9,810 nucleotides of DNA from Bacillota bacterium (GTDB lineage Bacteria > Bacillota > Clostridia > Lachnospirales > Lachnospiraceae): contig JAGFXQ010000116.1 of NCBI GenBank assembly GCA_017861355.1, positions 1-9,810 on the forward strand. The letters are read 5' to 3'. The notes beneath the pieces were generated by a model. It saw only the letters and a list, made by a program, of their open reading frames with translations, was not told the DNA's origin and did no database searches. The position numbers and the translations under genes are program-made. Within the stretch, counting starts at the first letter, position 1, and the number at the start of each line of letters is the position of its first letter. Positions 1-7,400 of this stretch are shown here, in pieces.

Positions 1-14
1 GTGAAGAATAACTT

Positions 15-25
15 AAGGTTACCAT
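15..25 (-). repeat. Inverted copy of the ATGGTAACCT repeat
   Basis: AAGGTTACCAT here is the reverse complement of the ATGGTAACCT core found at 328 and 383. It lies outside the left arm of the palindrome, while the other copies lie outside the right arm in the opposite orientation. Together they could be terminal inverted repeats of a larger element of about 15-338, or binding sites for a protein. The match is only about 10 bp, so chance cannot be excluded for this copy alone. Confidence 0.45.
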
Positions 26-64
26 ATTAGCCAATGTAAATTATGGAAATGATCATAAAAGCAT

Positions 65-275
65 GCGGGCTGGATTAGTATCTATAATAACAAAAGAAAC
101 GTGCTACGCTTCCCTCACACACAGGTTGACGGACACCCCACGGTTATGTATGCCAAACCATCGAACATGAATGTTCGCTGGTTTGGCATACATAACCGTG
201 GGGTGTTCGTCAAACAGTGCATTATGGGAAGCATAGCACGCTTCTTTTGTTATACTTCAGGTCTCAACAGCCCGC
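65..275. repeat. 211-bp imperfect palindrome, MITE-like candidate
   Basis: The two halves are reverse complements over almost the full length. From outside inwards: 65-72 GCGGGCTG pairs with 268-275. After an unpaired stretch, 87-114 pairs with 226-253 (26 of 28). After an 11/12-nt internal loop, 126-160 pairs with 179-213 (34 of 35, the exception being a G/T pair). After a single T/C mismatch, 162-168 pairs with 171-177 around a 2-nt GA loop. Such a fully folded element with no coding capacity fits a miniature inverted-repeat element or a dispersed palindromic repeat. It could also act as a transcription terminator or mRNA stabiliser for the xdh operon. No clear target-site duplication is seen immediately outside 65 or 275. 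Its structure is certain from the sequence; its nature is inferred. Confidence 0.8.
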
Positions 276-327
276 TCCGTAGTTCATGATGATGCTGTCA
301 GACGAATAATTTTATTGAATTGGACTG

Positions 328-344
328 ATGGTAACCTAGGTTCG
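328..344 (+). repeat. Direct repeat copy 1, ATGGTAACCTAGGTTCG
   Basis: This 17-bp sequence recurs exactly at 383-399, with a 55-bp start-to-start distance. Its right half, AACCTAGGTT, is a perfect 10-bp palindrome, as expected for a site bound by a dimeric protein or recognised by a transposase or recombinase. It lies 52 bp outside the right arm of the long palindrome. Confidence 0.7.
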
Positions 345-382
345 TGAAATAGAGATAGGAGCTAATAAATAGCATCAATGGA

Positions 383-399
383 ATGGTAACCTAGGTTCG
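383..399 (+). repeat. Direct repeat copy 2, ATGGTAACCTAGGTTCG
   Basis: Identical over 17 bp to 328-344 and lying only 55 bp upstream (in the direction of xdh transcription) of the xdhC stop codon. A further fragment, ATGGTAA, begins at 404. A two-copy direct repeat flanking about 38 bp next to a palindromic element may be the scar of an insertion or a pair of protein sites. Confidence 0.7.
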
Positions 400-454
400 A
401 AAGATGGTAAGTCACCCTTGGTAATGATTGCTTCTGCTCGTTGCTAAGTTCTTT

Positions 455-940
455 TTATAGTTTTCCTAAGCGGCGGAGCATGGTCTTCTCTACGGCGTTC
501 AGGATGTTCTCATAGCCGGTACAGCGGCACAGGTTTCCTGACAGCTGCTTACGCAGCTCTTCGCGAGTATATTCTTTGCCGGTTTCCAGTAACTGAACTG
601 CAGTCATGATAAAGCCCGGAGTACAGAAGCCGCATTGAACTGCTGCTTCATCGATAAATGCCTGTTGAATATCAGCCAATTCGCCGTTCGGTCCAAGCAA
701 GCTCTCCAGAGTCTTAATATTCTTACCTTCTGCCCAGATTGCCAGATAGATACAGGAATTAAAGCATTCGCCGTCTATCACGACGTTGCAGGCTCCACAT
801 TCACCTACCTCGCAGCCCTTCTTCACAGAAGTAAGGCGAAAGTCATCACGAAGGAGATCCGTAAGGGAAGCACGAACATCTACCATAGTCTCGATTTCTT
901 TTCCGTTGATTGTACACTTTAATAATTTATATTGTGCCAT
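455..940 (-). CDS. xdhC: Xanthine dehydrogenase, 2Fe-2S subunit
   Basis: This 161-residue protein is the iron-sulfur subunit of a three-subunit molybdenum hydroxylase; it passes electrons from the molybdenum site to FAD in the cytoplasm. The N-terminal plant-type ferredoxin domain has its cluster cysteines at C43, C48, C51 and C63 (the CxxxxCGxC pattern). The C-terminal all-helical domain carries the second cluster cysteines C103 and C106 (QCGFCTPG) and C138 and C140 (CRCTGY). All eight ligands are present and the length is normal for the family. The ATG overlaps the xdhB stop by one base (TAATG), and a strong AGGAGGTGA site sits inside the end of xdhB, so translation is probably coupled. It is the last gene of the xdhABC operon. 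The symbol follows E. coli usage; the unrelated Mo-cofactor insertion protein also called XdhC is not meant. Close relatives may act on other purines or aldehydes. Confidence 0.95.
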   Translation of the reverse strand: MAQYKLLKCTINGKEIETMVDVRASLTDLLRDDFRLTSVKKGCEVGECGACNVVIDGECFNSCIYLAIWAEGKNIKTLESLLGPNGELADIQQAFIDEAAVQCGFCTPGFIMTAVQLLETGKEYTREELRKQLSGNLCRCTGYENILNAVEKTMLRRLGKL

Positions 941-1821
941 TATACTTCACCTCCTGCAAGCTTGATGGCTTCTACCAGACCACGGTGTGCCATCTCTACT
1001 GCGATATGCTGACGAAGTGCCTTAGAAGCGCGCCAACTGTCACGAGGCTTAATGTCCTCCAGAACGCCTTCACTGATCTGTGTCAGCAGCTCTGCACTAA
1101 TCTTCAGATTACATCCGATTCTTTCTGCATTTACTGCACGTAAGGGCGTTGGGCCTTGAACACCGTAAGCAATTCGAACATTCTCTATTGTCTTCTTATC
1201 CTCGGACAGCTTCACATTCACCGAGCATCCAGAAGTAGCGATATCCATCGCATTTCTCATAGCGTATTTAATATAATGTCCATTATAACCTTCATAGCTC
1301 TCCTTTGGAATCAGAATTGCTGTCTGAAGCTCATCCGGACGAATATCAACCACACCAGCCTTGAGATAGAAGTCCTTAATCGGAATACGACGTGCTCCTT
1401 CCTCGCCGGTAAGCTCAATCATCGCATCCCAGGCAAATAAGGTGGAGGCCGAATCAGCGGAGGTTACACCGTTACAGGTATTGCCACCGATCGTACCGAT
1501 ATTTCTGATCTGAGGTCCGCCAATCATATCAACTGCTTCGCCAAGAACATTAATATACTTCTGAATAATCGGATTCTGTGTCACATGGGTAAAGCTGGTC
1601 AGTGATCCGATGCGAATGGTGCCGTCTTCCTCTAAGGTAACTCCCCGCAGCTCATCCAGCATATAAATACTGATTAGCTCTCTGCCTGCAAGCTTTCCCT
1701 CACGCATTTGAATCAATATGTCGCTTCCTCCGGCCAGGATTAACGCCTGCGGATGAGCCAATCGAAGTTCTACTGCATTCTGAACACTGGTCGCTTCAAA
1801 TAATTCCTTGATATCATACAT
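940..1821 (-). CDS. xdhB: Xanthine dehydrogenase, FAD-binding subunit
   Basis: A 293-residue flavoprotein subunit that receives electrons from the 2Fe-2S subunit and passes them to NAD+ or another acceptor. Two FAD-binding motifs of the CO dehydrogenase flavoprotein/XdhB family are visible: LAGGSD at residues 29-34 and NIGTIGGNTCNG at 107-118, preceded by GGPQIRN. The segment around KYAMRNAMDIA and the late PRDSWRASK motif match E. coli XdhB, and the length is almost the same as that protein (about 292 residues as I recall it). The ATG at 1821 is preceded by an AAGGGGG ribosome binding site that overlaps the xdhA stop codon, leaving a 16-nt gap to xdhA. The stop codon shares a base with the xdhC start. 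Nothing is missing or truncated. Assignment to the xanthine-type enzyme rests on the partner XdhA; on its own, a CO dehydrogenase medium-type subunit would be possible. Confidence 0.95.
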   Translation of the reverse strand: MYDIKELFEATSVQNAVELRLAHPQALILAGGSDILIQMREGKLAGRELISIYMLDELRGVTLEEDGTIRIGSLTSFTHVTQNPIIQKYINVLGEAVDMIGGPQIRNIGTIGGNTCNGVTSADSASTLFAWDAMIELTGEEGARRIPIKDFYLKAGVVDIRPDELQTAILIPKESYEGYNGHYIKYAMRNAMDIATSGCSVNVKLSEDKKTIENVRIAYGVQGPTPLRAVNAERIGCNLKISAELLTQISEGVLEDIKPRDSWRASKALRQHIAVEMAHRGLVEAIKLAGGEV

Positions 1822-1837
1822 TGCCGATTCCCCCTTC

Positions 1838-4120
1838 CTATATTAACCCTTCCTCTTTGAAACGATCAAAGAGGATATGGGGTGTCATAGGGATGTTATT
1901 AATAGCAACACCCGTTGCATTTAGTATCGCGTTACGGATTGCAGGTGCGACCGGGCATACCGGAGGCTCGCCTAAGGATTTGGTTCCAAACGCACTGGTC
2001 GGTTCATAATTCTCTACAAACTGAGCTTCCAGATGAGGATGATCCATAAAGGTGGATAATTTATAATCAAGCAAATTGTCATTTAAGGTTTTGCCTGTCT
2101 TCGGATCAAAGAGCAGCTGTTCGGATAAGGCATAACCGATACCCATACTCATACCGCCATGAACCTGTGCCTCTGCTAAGGCCGGATTGATTAACATTCC
2201 TGCATCGTGAACATTAATAATATCGAGTAACTTCACTTTGCATAACGGTATATCAACTTCCACTTCTGCGAAGCAGCAGCCAAAGGAATATGCATTACTC
2301 TTAATCTGATACGTACTCTCGGAGGTCATATGCTCCGCATGACTAAGGCTGTATAATGCTTCCAAAGCAAGATCCGCTAAGGAGATCATTACTCTACCAT
2401 CACCCTTACGAATGATCTGACCCTCGACAAGGTCCAGTTCAAAAGCAGGCATTCTAGTCAATTCATTAGCATATTTTAAGATGCGTTCTTTGAGAAGAAG
2501 TGCTGTCTGCTTGATTGCAAATCCACCGACATAGGTCTGTCTGGATGCAAAAGCACTGAGTCCGAAGGGGGTGATATCGGTATCTTGGGCGGAAATCACA
2601 TGAACTTTATTAAATGGTATTCCCAAAGCATCTGCGGTCATCTGAGCAAAGGCAGTATCCGCTCCCTGTCCTATCTCTGTCTCAGCAAGTTGAACTTGAA
2701 TCGAGCCATCCTGATTCAATATCATGCGGCAAGCAGAGGTCTCTAAGCTGATCGGCCATACAGCAGTGTTATACCAGAACACGGAACAGCCAACACCTTT
2801 ACGTATCGGTCCGGTCTGATTCTGATATTCTTTGAATTTTCGGTTAAAATCTAAGTACTTCTCGCCTTTATCCAAACACTGGTTAAAGCTATCGAAGTAG
2901 TTTTCATTCTTTGAGAATCCATCTACATATCCTACCGGCATCACGTTCTTACGACGATACTCTACCGGGTCAATTCCTAAAGCAATTGCAATATCATCTG
3001 TCTGTGATTCTACCGCGAACATCGCCTGAGGTATTCCATAGCCACGCATCGCACCGGCTACCGGGCGGTTTGTAAATACAGTATAGGAATCACATTCCAC
3101 ATTATCAACAGGATATAATTGAGGGAAAGCATTCATTCCCTTCGCAGCAATGCCATGTCCGTGAGAAGCATAAGCACCCTGATTCGAGAAGCATTCCAGC
3201 TTTCTCGCTGCGAAGGAACCATCCGGACGAACCCAACTGATGATATGGCTGCGGATTGCATGACGCACTCGATTACATACAAAGGTCTCTTCTCTTGTAA
3301 CATCTATCTTGACAGGACGTCCTCCCACCTGTGTTGTAAGATATGCACAGAGCGGTTCATATAGTGAATCCTGCTTGTTTCCAAAGCCACCCCCGATATA
3401 AGGTTTTATAATTCGGACATCTCCCCAGGGAATACCCAAGGCCTGACCTACAATACGACGGATGATATGGGGAATTTGTGTGGATGATACCACTGTAATA
3501 CGGTTACCTTCCATGCTTGCATAGCAAATATGATTTTCAATATGACAGTGTTGAACGGTCGGAGTCTCATACCAAGCCTCGAATTTGATCAATCCCGGTT
3601 CCTTAATTGCTTCTTCATAATTACCTCTTCGGATAGCACTATGTCCAAGGATATTATTGGGATATGCTTCATGCAATTGAGGGGCTTCCGGTTTCATTGC
3701 CTCCTGCGCATCGAGAACAAAGGGATATTCTTCATATTCTACTTTAATTGCTTCTACTGCCTGTTTTGCGGCTACTTCTGTCTCAGCAATTACTGCTGCC
3801 ACATCATCACCATAAAAGCGTATTCTGTCTGTAAGCAATAGTCTGTCTTGCACATCCTGATGAGCAGGATCCGTAGACCATGGATGTCCTGCGGTAGGGA
3901 AATAGAATTTAGGTACATCAAAACAGGTTATGATTTTCACAACCCCCGGTATTTTCACTGCCTCTGATACATCAATTGACTTTACAATACCATTTGCAAT
4001 TGTCGAATGTAAAATCTTCGCTATATATGCATTCTTATCACAAAGATCATCGGTATATTTCGCTCTACCAATTACTTTGTCCAAAGCATCTACACGCGGA
4101 ACACTTTGACCGACTGTCAT
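1838..4120 (-). CDS. xdhA: Xanthine dehydrogenase, molybdopterin-binding subunit
   Basis: This 760-residue catalytic subunit hydroxylates xanthine (probably also hypoxanthine or a related purine) at its molybdenum centre in the cytoplasm. The N-terminal aldehyde oxidase a/b-hammerhead domain covers about residues 15-130. The molybdopterin-binding part follows, with GGGFGNKQ at 243-250, AGAMRGYG at 355-362, GQGADT at 484-489, and SLGEPP near the C-terminus, where E718 matches the conserved catalytic glutamate. Blocks such as STQIPHIIRR and ASHGHGIA closely match E. coli XdhA (about 752 residues). The start has an AAGGAGG site 8 nt upstream (4129-4135). It is the first gene of the operon, with a promoter about 95-125 nt upstream. 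Nearby inverted repeats suggest regulation, plausibly by purine availability. Exact substrate is inferred: nicotinate, purine and aldehyde hydroxylases share this fold, but the match in all three subunits favours xanthine dehydrogenase. Mo-cofactor maturation genes are not in the window. Confidence 0.95.
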   Translation of the reverse strand: MTVGQSVPRVDALDKVIGRAKYTDDLCDKNAYIAKILHSTIANGIVKSIDVSEAVKIPGVVKIITCFDVPKFYFPTAGHPWSTDPAHQDVQDRLLLTDRIRFYGDDVAAVIAETEVAAKQAVEAIKVEYEEYPFVLDAQEAMKPEAPQLHEAYPNNILGHSAIRRGNYEEAIKEPGLIKFEAWYETPTVQHCHIENHICYASMEGNRITVVSSTQIPHIIRRIVGQALGIPWGDVRIIKPYIGGGFGNKQDSLYEPLCAYLTTQVGGRPVKIDVTREETFVCNRVRHAIRSHIISWVRPDGSFAARKLECFSNQGAYASHGHGIAAKGMNAFPQLYPVDNVECDSYTVFTNRPVAGAMRGYGIPQAMFAVESQTDDIAIALGIDPVEYRRKNVMPVGYVDGFSKNENYFDSFNQCLDKGEKYLDFNRKFKEYQNQTGPIRKGVGCSVFWYNTAVWPISLETSACRMILNQDGSIQVQLAETEIGQGADTAFAQMTADALGIPFNKVHVISAQDTDITPFGLSAFASRQTYVGGFAIKQTALLLKERILKYANELTRMPAFELDLVEGQIIRKGDGRVMISLADLALEALYSLSHAEHMTSESTYQIKSNAYSFGCCFAEVEVDIPLCKVKLLDIINVHDAGMLINPALAEAQVHGGMSMGIGYALSEQLLFDPKTGKTLNDNLLDYKLSTFMDHPHLEAQFVENYEPTSAFGTKSLGEPPVCPVAPAIRNAILNATGVAINNIPMTPHILFDRFKEEGLI

Positions 4121-4128
4121 TTTGGCAA

Positions 4129-4135
4129 CCTCCTT
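4129..4135 (-). promoter_or_regulatory. Ribosome binding site of xdhA
   Basis: AAGGAGG on the minus strand, 8 nt before the ATG at 4120. It fixes the start of xdhA. Confidence 0.9.
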
Positions 4136-4180
4136 TTATATTGAAAAACTATAGTAATTTCATACTTTTTACTCTTTAAC

Positions 4181-4198
4181 TTAGATCATTTGATCTAA
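4181..4198. promoter_or_regulatory. Perfect inverted repeat in the xdh leader (operator candidate)
   Basis: TTAGATCA-TT-TGATCTAA is a perfect 8-bp inverted repeat with a 2-bp spacer. It lies about 10-28 nt downstream of the expected transcription start of the xdhABC promoter and 61 nt before the xdhA start codon. The position and symmetry fit a repressor operator that blocks promoter clearance; the stem is too AT-rich and lacks a T-run for a terminator. The regulator is unknown. Confidence 0.5.
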
Positions 4199-4206
4199 AA
4201 TTAATC

Positions 4207-4236
4207 TTGAATCATATTATAGCACAAAAGATTCAA
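4207..4236. promoter_or_regulatory. Inverted repeat bracketing the xdh -10 box
   Basis: TTGAATC (4207-4213) and GATTCAA (4230-4236) are perfect 7-bp inverted half-sites separated by 16 bp, enclosing the TATAAT box. Half-sites are 23 bp apart (start to start), about two helical turns, so a dimeric regulator could bind one face of the DNA over the core promoter. The AT-rich context makes chance possible. Confidence 0.35.
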
Positions 4237-4244
4237 AAAATGAA
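4216..4244 (-). promoter_or_regulatory. Sigma-A-type promoter of xdhABC
   Basis: On the minus strand there is a perfect TATAAT (4216-4221) preceded by TGC, making an extended -10 element (TGnTATAAT). A weak -35 candidate, TTCATT (4239-4244), lies 17 bp upstream. Transcription would start near 4209, giving a leader of about 90 nt before xdhA. The strong extended -10 compensates for the poor -35. It lies downstream of the jet operon terminator, so xdhABC is an independent transcription unit. Confidence 0.75.
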
Positions 4245-4271
4245 TTACTTATTTGTGTAATTTATATAAAA

Positions 4272-4288
4272 TATTAGCACAGCTAATA
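4272..4288. promoter_or_regulatory. Inverted repeat upstream of the xdh promoter
   Basis: TATTAGC-ACA-GCTAATA is a perfect 7-bp inverted repeat with a 3-bp spacer. It is centred about 38 bp upstream of the -35 candidate, a position typical of an activator site. Together with the leader palindrome and the half-sites around the -10, it makes the 307-bp intergenic region 4121-4427 unusually symmetric. No gene was found in that region. Confidence 0.35.
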
Positions 4289-4353
4289 AATGCTATATAT
4301 GCACAATTTTTCATTTTTTATAACATTAATTTCCATTTTCTGGCAAAGAGGTT

Positions 4354-4385
4354 AAAAATGGCTGCTACCTGTCTTGGTAGCAGCC
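4354..4385 (-). terminator. Intrinsic terminator of the jet operon
   Basis: A perfect 10-bp GC-rich stem, GGCTGCTACC (4360-4369) and GGTAGCAGCC (4376-4385), has a 6-nt loop. In the minus-strand transcript it is followed by AUUUUUAA (4354-4358 is the A-run on the plus strand). It lies 42 nt after the jetC stop codon and separates the jet operon from the xdh promoter. In the opposite direction the T-run is short, so termination is mainly for jetC. Confidence 0.92.
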
Positions 4386-4427
4386 TTTGCATAAGCAGGA
4401 GCATTACATTTATATACTTTTCTTCGA

Positions 4428-7400
4428 TTACATTATTTCTTCTTCCTGAGCATTCAATAATTCAATGAATTCCCGCTTCTCAAACTCCTGGACAGAGATA
4501 CGATTTTTGTTCGGATTAGCGAAGACAAAGGTCTTATCCACGTTATCTACATAGTTCTGGATCTTATCGTTGGTGGCACTGATGATCGCCTGAAAACCAA
4601 GCTTACGAATCAGTCCGATACAGCTACCAACCTTCTCCGCATCCATTTTCGAGAAAGCCTCATCCAGGACTACCAGTCTCGGAGTCGGTCTCCTGCGGAT
4701 CATCGACTTCTGATTAATACGGTATACCTGTGCAAAACTTGCAAGCAATGCCACATATAAGGGGTTCTGTCCCTCGCCGCCTGAGTTCTTCGAGAGCATT
4801 CGGCTTAGTCTCATCGGAGGCATTCCCTCCACCAGCTGTTCCATATCAAATGAGAGATAAGTACGGTAATCCGCATATTTCTCCATATTCATTCTAGCTT
4901 CCTCTAAGGTCTTGGTATCACTGTTTTGCGGAGGCATAAATAATTCAATCAGCTCATTGATCAGATCACTATAATCCTTCTCATGCTGCATACTGAACAT
5001 ATCCATCTGCTGGCTGGTGTTTCCGGTCAGCTGATGAGGGTTAATCTCCAGGTTCTCATCCATGAACATATCATAGAATTTACCATCCTCACTACGATTC
5101 TTCGTGATAATGAATCGGTATTTGTCCTTACCAAAATCCATCTGTGCAAGAATCCGGTTCAGATCCTCCTTCTGCTGCATTACCTCTTTGATTGCATCAC
5201 GAATCTTATAGATGAAGTCTGTCTTAAAATGATAAATCGCCTGTACTGCCTGTTCATTCGCCTGCTTGGTGAAATCATTCAGTTTATCACTCTGCAAGCC
5301 CTCCAGCAGTTGGTCATATTCCTTATTATCTTTACCTGTCAGAGAGAAACCACGGTATGCATAAACCGCATGATACTGCTCCCTTTTCTTAAGAACCTTC
5401 AGGAACTCCTCCTCCAACTGCCTTTCAAGCAGCTGCTTCTGAGACTGAAGGTCACCTCGAAGTTTGTCCGTATTCTTATTCTCCTGAGTCTGGATAAATG
5501 TCTGAAAGCCCTCTTCCTGCTGTGCATCAAACTGGTAGTGTTTCTGCTTCTCTAACAGCTCTTCACTGAGAGTGATCCGCTCCTCACCAAAATCATGGAT
5601 ACTATTCTCTTTCGCCAGAAGTGCAACGTTTGATTTTTCCTTTTGCTTGCTCTTTGCATCGATTACCTGCTCAATGAATAACTTCTTCGCCTTCCATTCA
5701 TCTACATTAAGCTTTTTCAGTTCTTCAATCCTTGATTGAAGTTCATCCCTCAAAAGTTCCTTCTCCTGGATCTGTGTCATCTCCTGCAGCTTTCTTGCAT
5801 AGAAGTCCGAATCCTGTTGCAATGCTTCGTAAGCCAGAACCTCTTCCAGACGGTGAAGCTCCCGGTCCAGAGGCTCCTTCTGTTCCTTCAGCTCTATTAA
5901 GTCCTGCTCCAGAAGTCTCAAGCGACGTTCGACTGCACTTCGTCCGATGTATGCTTCTTCTGTATAATTGCGCGGGTTGATATGCTGCATTTTGTATCCA
6001 TGATACAGCACGCAATCCGGTGTAATACCACTTCGATTCTGACGAAGCTCCTCTATGGAGCTGCACTTGATTACGGAACCCATCAGATAGCCAATATAAG
6101 CCTGAATATAATCCCGGTCGGTATCGATCTCCTCCGCCAGAGAATGGTGAGCAATGGATTTGATATCTTTTAACACCTTCTCCGTATCAATCACTGCAAC
6201 CTTATAATATTTCTTTGAATCCAGACAGTGATAAAGTTCTAATGCCTGCTTCGCATATTCCGGTGCTATAAGGAGATTAAGCTTATTATTACCCATATAG
6301 CCCTCAACTGCGTTTCTCCACACTTCATCCCGTATCTCAATTACATCGGCCAGAATATCAACCTTCACCGGTACTTCATAGATTCGTTCCAGCTCTCTTG
6401 TTATATAGTCCTTCACCTCGAGAACATAAGACGGATATGCTTTCTGACCACCCTTAAGGATATTCATCTGCTTTGTGAGATCACTCAGCTTATAGTTCAG
6501 CTCGCCCGATTTACCTACCAGCTCTGCCTTCCTCATCTCCAACCCATTGCGGATTCCAGCGATAGAAGCCTTCACCTCTTCTATCTCATCGGAGGATGTC
6601 GTATAGCATGTCATATGCTCGATACCGGTCCTTGCTGTCAGATCAAGATCTTCGTAAGCCAACCATTGCTTTAAGCCAATAATCATCTTATCGTAGGAGG
6701 CTTTGCTTCGATATAGCAGCTCCAGCATCTGATCTAAGCTGTTCCGCTCAGATTCCAGATGTTCATAGCCACAATTCTGGATCGCATAGGTTACTTCATC
6801 TCTTTGTTCCTGAAGCTTCTTTAGCTCCTGCTCCAATTCTCCTGCGGCTTTACTTAACACCTCGATGTCTGACTGATACTGTGTCTGTTGCAGTGCAAGC
6901 TTCTCGAGCTTACTCTCCACTGCCTGGATCTCCAGCTTGTCCATATTATACTGAAGTTGTGATATCTGAGTGGAATAGGACTCATAACGTCCATATTGCC
7001 GGCTGATGTCCTCCAGCAGTGTAATTTCACTCTTCGTATCCTCAAGTCTTCTCTTCAATCTGGTGTACTGGGCAACACTGTCCTGCATATCCTCCATATG
7101 AATATCATTTTCGGTGCAGATGTAATTCTTAACGAAATCCTCAAGCTTCATATCCATTTTGAATGGAATCGCTTTCTTAAATAGTGCAGGAAAATGCTTC
7201 GGATGCAGGCCACCAAAGAAATTGGTATATAATTCGTTACGGAACTTCTCATTCGTCCGGCTGAAATAATAATCCTCTTTAGAAAAATTGCTTTCTATGT
7301 ACTCCTTCAACTCGTTGATGGAATATACCTTCTCCCCATCCCGGTAGTGATTCGGCAGTAAACTTCCCGTATGTCGGAAGAACAATCGACTGACATCATT

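Larger units (their letters stand above)
1..454. other. Gene-free region downstream of xdhC
   Basis: No convincing coding region is seen on either strand. The only open stretch of note (101-289, plus strand) begins with GTG and runs through the two arms of a palindrome, so it is treated as chance. The region contains the long palindrome at 65-275 and three copies of an ATGGTAACCT-type repeat. No classical GC stem followed by a T-run was found just after the xdhC stop codon, so the palindrome is the only strong structure that could end or stabilise the 3' end of the xdh transcript. Confidence 0.7.

Noticed and set aside
101..289. A 62-codon plus-strand open frame starting with GTG
   Set aside because: It lies almost entirely within the arms of the long palindrome, has no ribosome binding site, and its sequence resembles no protein family I recognise.
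1..454. CRISPR array or tRNA near the left end
   Set aside because: The direct repeats occur only twice exactly and are 17 bp long with a 38-bp gap, and no cloverleaf fold was seen.
4231..4245. ATTCA-AAAAA-TGAAT inverted repeat near the xdh -35
   Set aside because: The arms are only 5 bp in AT-rich DNA, so this is expected by chance.
4983..5555. A 190-codon plus-strand open frame opposite jetC
   Set aside because: It is antisense to the well-supported jetC coiled-coil arm, is rich in leucine and isoleucine as expected from the complement of glutamine/glutamate codons, and has no start signal.
5743..6066. A 107-codon minus-strand open frame within jetC in another frame
   Set aside because: It is fully nested in jetC, rich in G, S and P, with no family resemblance; jetC itself is continuous through the region.
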